Below, in pieces: positions 36,471 through 48,250 of a DNA stretch of 64,000 nucleotides. Each line of letters starts with the position of its first letter. Position 1 is the first letter of the stretch. Origin of the DNA: Epiperipatus broadwayi (lineage: Eukaryota; Onychophora; Udeonychophora; Euonychophora; Peripatidae); the NCBI GenBank assembly GCA_028023455.1, contig JAQFVV010012441.1, positions 3,037,911 through 3,101,910 of the forward strand. Direction: 5' to 3'. Position numbers and translations under genes: made by a program. A model generated the notes under the pieces. It saw only the letters and a list, made by a program, of their open reading frames with translations, was not told the DNA's origin and did not search any database.

Positions 36471-36669
36471 TCTGTAATACAAATGGAAAAAAAAAGTCTT
36501 CGGATTGATTGTGTTTCAAAGACAACAGAACAACAACAAGCATTGATTCCAACAAGAACTTTATTTCAAAAAACAACTTCTCAGTTGTAAGTTCAATCAA
36601 TAACACTGCATGAAACATGCATTTCAGTAACACCAAATATCTTTGGAAAATATCGGTTGGCTATTTTTT

Positions 36670-36890
36670 ATTTTTCCACTTCAGTAGATCCCACACATGG
36701 CAAGATGTTATATGCCTGCAGAAAGGCAACAGCATCAGTTTCTGTGTTAGGCAAATCTCACACTTTTAAATGTTCACTGTTGCCTTCAGCCATTTTATTT
36801 ATCTCGTCGAGAAAGTGAATTTTGCGTGAATCTACCACATCATATTCTGCAAAAGCCTTTCCAAGATGTGTAGGAAAGCATGCTGACAGG
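36670..36890 (-). pseudogene. Coding remnant inside the TIR element, unrecognised
   Basis: The minus strand reads SACFPTHLGKAFAEYDVVDS, then KIHFLDEINKMAEGNSEHLK, one in-frame stop, and TDAVAFLQAYNILPCVGSTE to a TAA near 36668. The composition is protein-like and the segment is GC-richer than its surroundings. It may be the residue of the element's own transposase or a captured exon. No motif decides between these. Confidence 0.4.
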
Positions 36891-37554
36891 ATGATAATTA
36901 TCTCAATGCAATACTACTACAGTTGGTGTGTGAGACAATGATTTTGAAAACAGATTTCAAGAGTTCTGGTGAAATTGAACAACAGTCACCCTCATATCAA
37001 ACCATAGCAAACTGTCATTTCTGAACATACGCATAAAGTGTGGGCACACATAGCTAGTCATAAATTTATGTTGGTTTGCATAAAGAACAACACCATCATG
37101 TGGGCCAAAATGGCTATTATAAACATAGTGTTGTAGTAGCTATAGGTTCAGTTGTGTAAATGGCATACTTCTGTGTTTTTATACAGAAACAGTGCCATCA
37201 AGTGATGTGCAGTGGCCAATAGAACAGTACCAAAAAAGGTAAACAAAAAAAATCTACTAAAATTTGCAAATTTTATGATATTCAGCAGATATTTTTTCTT
37301 CTCTGAGCATCATACGCAATCACATTTTTAAAAAATGTAAAATTTATAAATAAATTTTATAATATGCCAACAGCTACTTACTGTCTCAGAACACTGTACA
37401 CAATTATATATATATTAATAAAGTTTCTTTGATTTGTATTGAAAGTATATATTTTTATTCTCCTTTTATTATATTTACTGAATTTGTTGTGCATAAAAAA
37501 TAATATATAAAAGTAATTTGCTAAAAGTTTTATAAGCTTTGGGTTGGTATTTTT

Positions 37555-37775
37555 AGATCTAGTGTCTGAACCTACCCTGACACCTCTCTGAGGAGTGCCA
37601 AAGCACGAAACCATGGTCAGGGGTTTGGGGGTTCCTGACAGAGATATTTTAAGTGCTGGCTCTGGCTAAGCGTTTATCATAAAGCTTGTAAAGGAATTGG
37701 CAATCCTCACTGTTTATAACTTACAAGCTTAAGAGATAGGGTCATGTGATCTATGAATTGATCTATGACTTTTAT
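37555..37775 (+). mobile_element. HHR repeat family C, solitary plus-strand copy
   Basis: It runs from about TAGTGTCTGAACCTACCC through the ribozyme, TTTAAGTGCTGGCTCTGGC, CATAAAGCTTGTAAAGGAAT and ACAAGCTTAAGAGATAGGG to TCATGTGATCTATGA. All these blocks recur in order at 55.4-55.6 kb. It has no coding sequence. Length is about 220 bp. Confidence 0.75.
37583..37623 (+). ncRNA. Type I hammerhead ribozyme motif, intact core
   Basis: The order of parts is CCTCT (stem I 5'), CTGAGGA core (37588-37594), stem II GTGC-CAAA-GCAC (37595-37606), GAAA (37607-37610), stem III CC-AT-GG, GTC cleavage triplet ending at 37618, and AGGGG (stem I 3'). Every conserved core base (C3 U4 G5 A6, G8 A9, G12 A13 A14, U16.1, H17) is present. 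Stem I pairs CCUCU with AGGGG through one G-U pair. Stem III (ACCATGGT) is self-complementary, so two copies could pair as a dimer, as known for very short stem III hammerheads. Cleavage is predicted after C37618. Confidence 0.8.
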
Positions 37776-40050
37776 TTTGACTATTTATAATTAAAGTACT
37801 GTTTTAAAAACATTAAAATAACTAGAAATTGTAATTCTTGATAAATTAACTGGTTTATTATGTGTCTATATTGTACCCTTACTTTCAGGAAATATGTAAC
37901 AACAATAAATTGGTCTAGCTCAGATAAATAATCATGTTTATCTACAATGTATCTAATCAATAATAACTATATTCTTTAATACTATCTGTTATTAAACTAA
38001 TTCAAATTACTAAATAATAATATGGTTCGGTTTCATATATTAAATGAGTAAATATCTAATAAAAATCATGAGACTGTGAAGTGAGTTTACAAGTGGCAAA
38101 ATGAATACATTGAACCAATATCCCATAGGATACTACCTCAATGGCATAAGAATATTATCCCTTCCTATTATCTCAAACAATAAATCTATAGCATTCCTAC
38201 GTCTTCAATAATTACTTATTTAATTAAAATTATCTCAATAAAATAATCCTCATATCTTTATCTAAATAATCTAGCTCAAATAATCTCAGGTTCTTTTAAA
38301 ATAATTCCAAGCAATTATAATCATTGTAATCAAGCATGATAAGGGATTTAATATCATTCCTAACTACATCTGACTAATACTAATAATAATTAAATAATCA
38401 TAATAGTCTTCAATGTATACTTTAATCTCATCTCTTTTCTTATTGTAATATTAATCATGTATAATAAATAATAATAATATAATGTAATATTTTATCATCC
38501 ATAGGGCATCTTAAATAAATGTGTGGTATGATCTTATAATCTGAAAATATGTGGCAACCAAAATAATACTATAATTCTGTGTAAAGATTTTATGGTTATT
38601 CTATGACCATAATGCTACTATAATAAATGAATTTTCTTAAAGAAAATCATATCAATAAAATATTATAACTCTTAAATAATAGTTTTATTTATGTTGTGCA
38701 AATATTATATCTTAATTCAAGTTAACTGTGATTATATAACTGTCATGTGGAGAAATTGAATCAACACCAAAGTTTATAACACAAACTTAACAAATTTTAT
38801 TAACAAACTCAACACTAAAATATGTACATTATTTACAATATTCATGAACTTTGTTTACTCCCATTTATGTATTTTCAAAAAAATAATAGACTAAGTAAAA
38901 TCAAATATGGAATACAGAACATTGTTTTATAAAAAGAAATCTATTATTACAAATATTATCATAGTATCTCTAGTACATTTCCATTAAGTTTCATTAAGTC
39001 AGTAAGTTTTTTTTAAAAAATATATATAAATTATTAGTTCAATATGCATTTATTATTGTTACTTAGTTCTTTTCAAAATAATTTTACTATTCCATATAGT
39101 CATTCCTAACTTATTAATAATGTGAATAACTTTAATTGATAGCATAGCAATTAACCTAGACTACTTACTAATCATTAATTTTAATGTCAAATAAAACTTG
39201 TACAAACTTATGATTACTTATATTCTTCAAAAACATGATTTAGTTTTATCCCTTTACTTGTAAAAATATGCATCATAATTAAGTTTTTTAAAACTTAATA
39301 ATTAAACAACATCTTTATAAACCCACTTTCATTATCATTTATTCATTTGTAATAAATAACAATTCCAAATATGAAAAGTTTTATGATTCTTTACTGACAA
39401 ACTATATTCTGGTACTCTTTGCATTTATTTCTATCTTTACTTAACAATAATATAACCTATCTTATCTTCTTCAATAACAATTTTATACTTCAAACTTATT
39501 CATCATTTCATATTTTAAATACCGTCCTTCACGATGCAATCCAAGAAATTTTGATAGTAAATGAACAGGTAAGTATATGGAATAAACTAGCGTTTTAATT
39601 CAATAGTACCTCTATCAAATAATAATCATGGTAACAGTGTATAATAAATGAGGTATGACTTCTTTGTCTAATAACTTCTACTACTAAACATAATGTCCAG
39701 GCTATTTATTCAGCTCTATGGAACATTCAACTTCAACACACAGAAAACACTGCCATGAACATATATAAGCTATAGGGCTAAGTTATCTATACTTGTATAA
39801 TCATTATTATTAACTACCCTTATTCCAATATAAATAAATTCTACATAAAATATTACCTCAGTTTCATTTAACTTACTACCAAGCTATTATCATTAGAGAT
39901 CTATCACCTTACATCGCTAAATTCTTCCCACATTTTTTATAACAATAAATAAATTCATGTATAATAATGATCCAACTGATCAATAAGAAAAGATTAAACC
40001 ATTAAGCATCACATGATCACATTTCCTATACTAGCACATTAATTGTTGAT
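37776..40050. other. AT-rich noncoding stretch
   Basis: Extremely AT-rich, with many ATAATAATT-type runs. No gene, TIR or tRNA-like module is seen. Confidence 0.5.
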
Positions 40051-40384
40051 AAACAGAGCAAAACTCTCCATACAGTATTGCCACCTGTGCTAAACAGAGT
40101 AATCAATGGATGCCAGAAGGCTTGTGCATAAAATCCCTATCCAATGCCTACTCATCCAATATCCCCAGACTAGTTGCTAGAGGGTTGCATTAGATCCTAA
40201 GATCTAGATGCAGTGCTCTCAGATCCAAAGCTCCTCACTGACGAAGGCCACAAGCCAGAAACTAGTCTGGGGATATTGGATGAGTAGGCATTGGATAGGG
40301 ATTTTATGCACAAGCCTTCTGGCATCCATTGATTACTCTGTTTAGCACAGGTGGCAATACTGTATGGAGAGTTTTGCTCTGTTT
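40051..40384. mobile_element. HHR family A foldback, 124-bp arms
   Basis: The left arm (40051-40174, starting AAACAGAGCAAAACTCTCC) and the right arm (40261-40384) are perfect or near-perfect reverse complements around an 86-bp spacer. The spacer holds the 5' part of the ribozyme core on the plus strand, while its cleavage site and stem I 3' strand lie at the start of the right arm. A transcript would form a very stable hairpin. It is nonautonomous. Confidence 0.85.
40233..40272 (+). ncRNA. Hammerhead-like motif, family A copy 4 (best kept)
   Basis: CCTCA (stem I) is followed by CTGACGA (40238-40244), A-GGC-CACAA-GCC-A (stem II, 3 bp), GAAA (40258-40261), CTAGTC (minimal stem III, C-G with loop TA; self-complementary ACTAGT) and TGGGG (stem I 3'). 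All invariant core bases are present. The A-A mismatch at the base of stem II, where G-C is usual, lowers confidence in activity. It is seen in every family A copy. Confidence 0.6.
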
Positions 40385-43300
40385 AAGAAAAGATTACTTC
40401 ATTCTTTAATAACTCTTAAACCCAAAAATATAAACAATCAGTATCGATATACCACTTTACTACCTTACTAAACACTAAATTCAATTATAATAGAATCATA
40501 TACTTATATTTCCCTTATATTAAAATATATTTATAATATAAATAAAAGTATGCATATTTTTTAAAAAATGAATAAATAAATTATAAGCTATGTGTATGCA
40601 TTGTGTTTTTCATATACGTTTCATACATCCACATTAAAAATAAAATAATAAAATACATTATAAAATTATCAATATTCTTACAATTGTTACCATCAATAAT
40701 ATTTTCACTGGCAATTACTCAATTGATATTTCTTGATTACGAACTAAATAAACATTATATATTCATTTATTCCACATTATCATACTTTAAAAATAATATT
40801 TTTTTTAAAAAAAAAATTATTAAAGATTTTTTTTATAAGAATCTAATTACTAAGTTAGTAAATAATTTAATGTTTTATGTTCCTTTCTTATTTCTATTCT
40901 GAGAATAAGCATTAATATTAATTTTTTTAGTAAAATATAATTTAAAATCATATTTACACAACTCCTTTGATCAAAGTCATTACGAAAAAAATTGTTCTTT
41001 TTCCTCCATTACTGTTGATCTTCCTTCTGACATCAAGACCATGCATGCTCTGATGATTTCACGTTATAGCACAAAAATGAACGATAATGTTCCAAATTAA
41101 AATACAGTAAGTTAATTTTATAAAATCCAGATTAACTGAAATAACCATTGCTTTGCTTCTAAAAGTTTTTAAATAATTCATAAATTCCATTGCTCCATAA
41201 ATATAGTATTAAAAGTACTTTTGATATTTTACACTAAATAATTTTCAAAGTTTTGTAACTTTTATCCATATTTCCCAATGTTCAAGTTCTCTAATACACC
41301 AATAAGATTCAGCGTTTCCCGATAGTTACGATATATTTTTATATTTCCATAAATAATTTTCAAAAACTTTTGTATGTCCAGCATACATTAATTAATTTAT
41401 TTTTAACATTCCTTTTTAATATGATATAAAGCATTTTCTAACAATCTTAATTTTTATATTCTTTAAAAAATCATTTTAAAATTAAGTGCTAAATATCTCT
41501 TCAGAAAGAAATATTTTAAATAATTCTTTGGTCATGTTAAAGTTTCTTTTTAAAATTCATTATCTTATTTAAAGTAAGCTCTCTGAATAAAAATATTTTC
41601 AGACTTTTTGTATTTTCTATCTCTGGCGAACTTTTTTTAAAAATCTCCATGATGTCCAACTTGTTACTCTCCATAAATAAAAATCATTAATTACAATAGG
41701 CAAAATTACATGCCTAATGGAAAAATCATCATTCCAATATTTTCCACATAACTTAAAATTTAGTATTGGTTTATTCATGTTTAATGCTACATTAATTTGG
41801 CTTAAATAAATTGGTAGGTAAGGAATTACTTAGTTTTTAGCCACATCTCTGTATTACACGATCTTATAATAATAAATGACTACACTTTCTTTACAAACTT
41901 TAAAATAGATAAAATTGACTATTACTATTACTCCTAATTTTTAAAACTATAAATTACTAGAGATTAAGTTGTTAAATATAGCTTACTCCTCTGATAGAAT
42001 TTGGAGTTGTAGTAATCACAATAGTAGTAGGAGTAGCAGTAGTCTGCAAAACTTGTGCAGCTCTTTTATACCTAAATAATTTACTTCCCTGATTGGTTAA
42101 TTTAAACAATGCTTACTTATTACTACCCTGGCTAACAATGCTGCTTTAAAATTAAAATAAATAATAATTTACTAAATATTTATTATATTATTTAATTCTT
42201 AGTTAATTTTAATATTTTATTTACACATATCAAGCACTTTAAAATAACTTTAAAATCATATTATAATATTTATTACTTTTAGCCTTCTTTTGAAATGTAG
42301 TTATTTTTAAAACAAAATAAAAATCTACTTTTATTTATTACATTCATTTTAAAGACCCAACTTAATATCTATAACAGCTAATATTATTTTATTCTAGGAT
42401 AAACAAATATATTATTTTTAAATCTTATATTATGATTTTAAAACAGTTTTTCAACTTTACTAGAAAAACTCCGCAAGCGCACGTGTGAATATCTACACAT
42501 CACGTGATTTACAAAGATAAATGAAATGCTCATAATTTAACTGAAAATAAAATAAATGATTTAATTTACAAAATATTACATAAAAATAATATTATAAGAA
42601 CATTTAGAATAATTATTTTAATATTATAAAATCGAATATGCACTTGTCTCCCATATTATCACTTTTAATTAAATGATTTTTTAAGTAGAATTATTAAATA
42701 TAATTATTATTATTAAAGTCTATTTATTCAACTTTAAGTTATTACTTTTAAAATTTACTTTAAACATTTATTTAAAAGACTTATTAATGCAGTATTTATT
42801 ATGGCCAGTTTTCCCAACCATACAATATTATAATTTATCTTTAGTTAACTGGTTTTTTTTTTAAATACTAACACAATATTATACAGTAAATATTTTTATT
42901 TGCTCTAACTAGATTTTTAAAAGATCATCAACACATTATATACATCATTCCCTGACTTAGCTTTGAAATTTAAAATTTTCTAGTAAATTGATCCAAACAA
43001 TTCATCCTAACCTAAACAAAAGGGTACAATATATATATATCACTCACAGCATATTTAACAACTAAAGAAAGTCATGCATTTTGCTATTTTATTTTAAAAA
43101 TAAAAATAGTATAATTAGTTATTTGTTTTTAATATTCATATTGCTTCAAATGAATGCATGAATGAGCACACACTCAGTAAAATAAAATAATTATTCCCTC
43201 AATTTATTTTTTAAAATTTTGTTTATATATGTATAGTATACATATAAAAAAGTGTCTGTTATACATATTCATATATTAAAAAATGCTATGTACTTGCAGT

Positions 43301-45402
43301 TCATTAAACTATATTTTTTTCTATTCTAATCAATATTATCAACAAAATGTGTTATTATACAACATATACATTTGAATGTGAGGGGTGGATGGCTTAGAAG
43401 AAAATGTAGCACAGTTTGTGGCCCTACTTTATTATTAAAACTATTTGTACTGTTTATATATGTGAACATGTTAAAAACATACTATATAATATTTCAGTTT
43501 TTTTTGTTCATTTTTCTTTACTGTCTATATGACAAATGATTTTTCCGCTTGACATCCCTTCACAAAGAAACAATAAAGATACCTTTCAAAATAGTGAACT
43601 TCTAGATTGAAGACTTTCTTTGTGTATTCTCCTACCTAGATAGAAATAACTATATAACATTTATTTACCAGTGATTCTTAGTCAGTTTGGAAAATAATTT
43701 TTAAATTTTATCTATATTAAACTTGAGTTTTAGGCCAGGGAGTAATTGCACTATTTTTTTTCAGATGGGCCCATCCTACATGAATGTCCAAAGTACAATT
43801 GTAGTACACCACTAAAATAGTTCATCATAATAGTTGCTACTCTAAGATTAAACTGTTCATAAAATCGCTATAATAAAATATATTTAAAACATTGGAGTTT
43901 ATATTCATGTATGTATGTTCACTGTCTGGATTTGAATCCGGTCAATTATAACTTCAAATTTGTTTCAGTCAGGTGCAATTTTTTTTTTCATATAACTGGC
44001 TCATTTACTTAACTTAAAGAATAAAATAAGGGTAGAAAACTATCCAAATGTTCACCACCTGGCAATTTTCAAATCTGATGGGTAATGCCTTCATTATTTT
44101 TCTATGGAGTGTTGTTGAACAAACTTTTTGACATTAAGTGGCCTTTTAATGTGCAGTTTTGCCTTTTTACATATATATATGCTATCCAAAAATGATTCTC
44201 AAAATGACCTTGATTTTTGTGCAATGAATGTGTGCATATTTATATATCAAACATGTATGGATATAGACGTTTGAATTTATATGACAATTTGAATCTTGTG
44301 TATTGCAATTGAGCTATGGAAATTATTTTTATACTTGACAAAACATTGCAAGTGATACATGTAAATTTAAAGAAAGTAAAAATTCAGCTTAATTGAATAT
44401 ATACGTATAAAAATAACTATCAGATAGTTTAAGAGAAACTATCCTGTATGTGCTCACATATAGATTTTTGCTATAAAGAAAAAAATTGATACTTAAATAG
44501 CTAATTATAGAAATAAATTATAAAGATTAAAACTATTAAAATTTAGAAATATTCAAATAAATAATTACTTTATTTTAAATAAGTAATTTAAATATAAGAA
44601 AATGGCTGTATCAAGGGAATAGATTATTTAATATGATTCTACTAAAAATCAATGGTTAAATTATTTAGTATCCTCACATTTAACATTGCTGTTTTAATAT
44701 TAAGTACAGCAATAGTGATGAAGGTTTATTACTTAATAGAATTACAATCTGACACTGTGCTAGTAAAATTCATTAATTATTACATAGTTTAGCATCTTTT
44801 AATATTAGGATGAACTAAATTATATTTTATATGTGTTAATAAGATTATCAAAAGAAATGGATGTAAAGTAAATGATTTAATATATTCACACTCGTTTCAA
44901 GACACTTAAGACTGGCCTATATAGGTGCATTTAGGTTTGAAAATAAGACTGCCATTCTTATTTTCTCAAACTCTTTATATTGTGGTTGGAACGAGAGTAT
45001 CCTTGCATTTAACATTGCAGATTTAATATTATGTATGGCGGTAGTGAGTAAGGTTTATTACTTTCTAAATAGAATTTTAGAAAAATAATATAATTTGTGG
45101 AAAGATGTTGTTTGCTTTGTATCCAAAAATGAAATTTAAGAAATAAATTTTAATTTTAAAATTTATTTTTGTCATTGATCAAAAGAATGAAACTATATGT
45201 TATTTTGTTTTGTAAATGTAAAAAAAAAAAAAAAAGTATTTTATTATTAGTATTTTTATTATTCAAAGAAAATTTACTTTTTTTTTTTTTTCCTGAAACA
45301 TCTTTCTAGGTAATTCCTACCAGTGAGTTATATATATGTTAACTCAAAAGCATGCATTGTGAAAAATAAGCTATTACTGCTTTTCTGATGTACAAACATA
45401 TA
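40385..45402. other. Long AT-rich noncoding stretch
   Basis: Five kilobases of very AT-rich DNA. The frame at 40603-40902 is I/F/Y/K-rich translation of it and has no recognisable domain. The direct repeat and hairpin near 44.7-45.1 kb are listed separately. Confidence 0.5.
44669..45063 (+). repeat. About 65-bp direct repeat flanking a hairpin
   Basis: GTATCCTCACATTTAACATT at 44669 and GTATCCTTGCATTTAACATT at 44999 start two diverged copies ending in GTTTATTACTT. Between them a short hairpin (44935-44971) pairs GTTTGAAAATAAGA with TCTTATTTTC(T)CAAAC around CTGCCAT. This could be a small degenerate element with terminal direct repeats. Confidence 0.55.
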
Positions 45403-45832
45403 AAAACAGGCAAAACTCACTATACGTATTGCCACACACAGCAAGCTAGAGTAACCAATGGATGCCAGAAGGCTTGTGCATAAAATCCCCATCTAGTACC
45501 TACTCATCCAATATCCCCAGACTAGTTTCTGACTTGTGGCCTTCATCAGTGAGGAGCCTTGTATTTGAGAGCACTGCACGTAGATCTTAGGATCTAATGC
45601 AACCCTCTAGCAGCCACCTTTTATCTTCACTTAACTACAAAACTATGAGTCTTAAATTGAAAACACCCTAATATTTTCAATCCAAGCTCATTAGCTTATA
45701 TAGTCTGGGGATATTGGATGAGTAGGCACTAGATGGTGATTTTATGCACAAGCCTTCTGGCATCCATTGATTACTCTAGCTTGCTGTGTGTGGCAATATG
45801 TATAATGAGTTTTGCCTGTTTTAACAACAGTT
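45403..45832. mobile_element. HHR family A foldback, about 120-130-bp arms, longer spacer
   Basis: The left arm (45403-45524) and right arm (45700-45832) are near-perfect reverse complements sharing TGGATGCCAGAAGGCTTGTG. The spacer of about 175 bp contains the minus-strand ribozyme and the family's full internal segment down to TTCAATCCAAGCTCATTAGC. The arrangement mirrors the 40-kb copy with the ribozyme on the other strand, so the arm rather than the internal part is the duplicated unit. Confidence 0.85.
45515..45554 (-). ncRNA. Hammerhead-like motif, family A copy 5
   Basis: Minus strand: CCTCA, CTGATGA intact, stem II GGC-CACAA-GTC (one G-U pair), GAAA, CTAGTC, TGGGG. The invariant core is complete and stem I pairs over 5 bp. 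It carries the same A-A mismatch below stem II as its relatives. Confidence 0.6.
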
Positions 45833-46864
45833 ATAAACAAGCATAAGAAATGGTGATCATGTGATGTTTATTGGTACAAATATATAATTATCCATGTAGA
45901 TAAAGATGCTATTATCCTTAGTTTATCCACTGTCAAGGAAACTATTCATCATCTAAGTTCTTATAGTACATATATCTATCTATAAATGCATGCGCACAAA
46001 AGAAAAGGAAATATTGTTACAGCTAGCTATATAGTCAAGAAATGAATATTTATCTATATATGGGACACGTAGGAGATTGAACTTATTGCCATTACAAATG
46101 AAGTACAGTATGAACTTTATATATATGATGTGTACAATTCAAACTCTTTAACTAAAAAAATTAAATAAAGACACTACTAGAAAAATAATTTTGCTTATCT
46201 AGTTTTTGGAAAAAAAACATTTTTGTAATATTGTTAAATCTGCATAAATTTACTTTCTAATGATACTGAATCTAAAACATAAAAGAAACTGTTAAGTTAA
46301 CATTTTTGGTCACTTGTAAAACTTTATAGTCTAAGAGGTTTCCAAAAAGAATATTTCTTTTAAGAAATTTATTAACAGTCACAATGTTGGATATATTTTT
46401 TAAAATTTTTTTTTTCAATTCAAAGTTAGCTAAATCTACTTTAAATTAATTTTAGAAAGTTTAAACTTTGATTAACAGATCTAGAATACACATTGAAAGT
46501 GTATGTTTAGTAAAATCATAGATGTTGTTATATCTAATCATATCTCTGTATGGATTCTATCTGGTTTCATTACCAGGAGTCACTTTAAAATCATAGACAT
46601 AAAAGAATTGTTTGACAATATATGTCTTAATAATTACAAATAAATAATGTTGGCAGATTGCATTTATTTATAAGTAAATATTTAATGAATGGTTTTGTTC
46701 ATATAGCAACCAATTATTATATTAATTTATTGGTTATCCAAATAAATAATTGTATTCAGCTCATTTATTTTATTTATTTCAAGACATATATGTATTTTAC
46801 ATATATTTGATTATATTTATTACTTATTTATGCTTAAAATTGTTGAAGGATTACATTACATTGG

Positions 46865-46866
<2 letters not shown>
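45833..46866. other. AT-rich noncoding stretch
   Basis: No supported feature after the tail of the family A unit (GAAATGGTGATCATGTGATG at about 45848). Confidence 0.5.

Positions 46867-46949
<83 letters not shown>
46867..46949. repeat. (TA)n microsatellite, about 40 units
   Basis: An uninterrupted alternating TA run of about 80 bp. It is the longest simple repeat in the window and a likely cruciform or polymorphic site. The frame at 46750-47022 is just YIYIYI translation of it. Confidence 0.97.
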
Positions 46950-46952
<3 letters not shown>

Positions 46953-47756
46953 CATTTACTTGGGTGGGCAAAGTGATGTTAAAGCATCAGAGCATCAAAT
47001 AGATTCAAGGAAACATATTTAAAATATTTTATATTTACTAATAAGCTAATTGTAATAAAAAAAATTATTTGTTATCACTTGGATGTGATTCCAAGAGCAC
47101 TTCTTTTCACTCTATACTTCAGCCATCTACTGTAAAGTTGAATAATCAGTGAAAATCAGATGATGGATTTTATCTTCATTGGAAATAGTTAAGATCCTGA
47201 AGTAAATGTATATATACATATAGCAACCATCTTTTTTTTTATTGTACTATTCAATTAATAACCTGAAATTCAAAGAAAATTGTAAGGTTTCTGAACCTAA
47301 ATCACTTTACAGTTAGCCTGAATTGTACCAAAAAGCAAAAAGAGGACTTCTTTATGTAAAAATGCATGTTTCAATTTTAAATTGAAATTTTTAACTGATG
47401 AAGGCAAAAGTTTGAAACTGGTTTGAGGATGTTGTTGCTGCTGTTATACTGCATCTGGTGTGTATTGATTACTCAAGCTGAAAAATTAATGTGATTTTCT
47501 TGACATATTGGTAATTATTAGTTAATTCTGCAAACTTTTTTTTTTATCAGTTTAGTAATTTACATATTATGTAAACTGGTATTTTTATGCAATGAAAGTA
47601 ACAATCATCATTTTTTCTTCACTTAATGTCTTGTGCTAAATATTTTATGTAAGTTACATTTTAACTGTGATAAACTCATTCAGATATTTGTTAACAAAAG
47701 AGATAGATGGAGTCTGTTTATATATATATGTTAAAACGAAGATTTGCACGGGTTAA
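46950..47756. other. AT-rich stretch with one weak hammerhead-like site
   Basis: No gene. A diverged ribozyme-like motif at 47394-47431 is listed separately. Poly-T runs and an imperfect TTTCAATTTTAAATTGAAAT palindrome (about 47369) are present. Confidence 0.45.
47394..47431 (+). ncRNA. Very diverged hammerhead-like motif
   Basis: CTGATGA, then AGGC-AAAA-GTTT (pairs via G-U), GAAAC, TG, GTT and GAGGAT follow in order and resemble family A. Stem I pairing is poor and the triplet is GUU. Probably a relic, or chance. Confidence 0.25.
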
Positions 47757-47815
47757 ATATATAAAATACATATTTTGCGGGTTCATCCGTGTTAAAAACT
47801 TTTAATATCAATATA

Positions 47816-47855
47816 CTGACGTTTCGACTTGGTCACACAAGCCATCCACAGAGTT
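47816..47855 (-). ncRNA. Degenerate hammerhead-like motif, family B left arm
   Basis: Exact reverse complement of the right-arm motif, with the same A6-to-T change and a 6-bp stem II. Confidence 0.45.
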
Positions 47856-47945
47856 ATAAAAAGGTAGAAAGACGGTTGTAGAGGCGCTACAATCACTGGT
47901 TTGAATAAAACATTAAAAATCCCACCAATAGCAAAAATGTTAAAT

Positions 47946-48047
47946 TTAAGAATGTTTTTTAAAGAAATCTTTCCAAATAGGAGGAAGTTTGCACGTATCA
48001 TCTCGCTTATTGATACAATCTGGCCTTTTAAGTATCTCAATGGCTTC
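47946..48047 (-). pseudogene. Penelope-like GIY-YIG C-terminal fragment
   Basis: The minus strand reads EAIEILKRPDCINKRDD and then TCKLPPIWKDFFKKHS to a TAA at 47946-47948. The pattern EAIxIxKRP...NxRDD...LPPIW is characteristic of the C-terminal end of Penelope-like polyproteins, after the GIY-YIG endonuclease. About 33 codons survive. Upstream sequence is replaced by the inverted arm, so no start or catalytic site is present. The plus strand (48048-48119) encodes the last two dozen codons again from the other arm. Confidence 0.75.
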
Positions 48048-48210
48048 TGTATCAATAAGCGAGATGATACGTGCAAACTTCCTCCTATTTGGAAAGATTT
48101 CTTTAAAAAACATTCTTAAATTTAACATTTTTGCTATTGGTGGGATTTTTAATGTTTTATTCAAACCAGTGATTGTAGCGCCTCTACAACCGTCTTTCTA
48201 CCTTTTTATA

Positions 48211-48250
48211 ACTCTGTGGATGGCTTGTGTGACCAAGTCGAAACGTCAGT
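48211..48250 (+). ncRNA. Degenerate hammerhead-like motif, family B right arm
   Basis: AACT is followed by CTGTGGA (A6 changed to T), an extra T, stem II GGCTTG-TGTGAC-CAAGTC (6 bp with one G-U), GAAA, CGTC and AGTATATTGATAT. The stem II and GAAACGTC half is excellent. The 5' core differs at one invariant base, so activity is doubtful. The self-complementary ACGT stem III again implies a dimeric form. Confidence 0.45.

Larger units (their letters stand above)
36065..37232. mobile_element. TIR element of about 1.17 kb with decayed coding remnant
   Basis: The left terminus GGTACTGTTCTAGTAGCCAC and the right terminus (reverse complement GGTACTGTTCTATTGGCCAC) define imperfect TIRs of about 40 bp that continue with ACATC.CTTGATGG. 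The interior holds two diverged 136-150-bp direct repeats near the left end and a minus-strand coding remnant. No target duplication is certain: A/T-rich sequence flanks both sides. The transposon superfamily is not assigned. Confidence 0.65.

Noticed and set aside
40603-40902. 99-codon hydrophobic frame
   Set aside because: AT-driven composition, no domain and no neighbouring exon signals.
46750-47022. 90-codon open frame with a YI repeat
   Set aside because: It is the translation of the (TA)n microsatellite plus AT-rich flanks.
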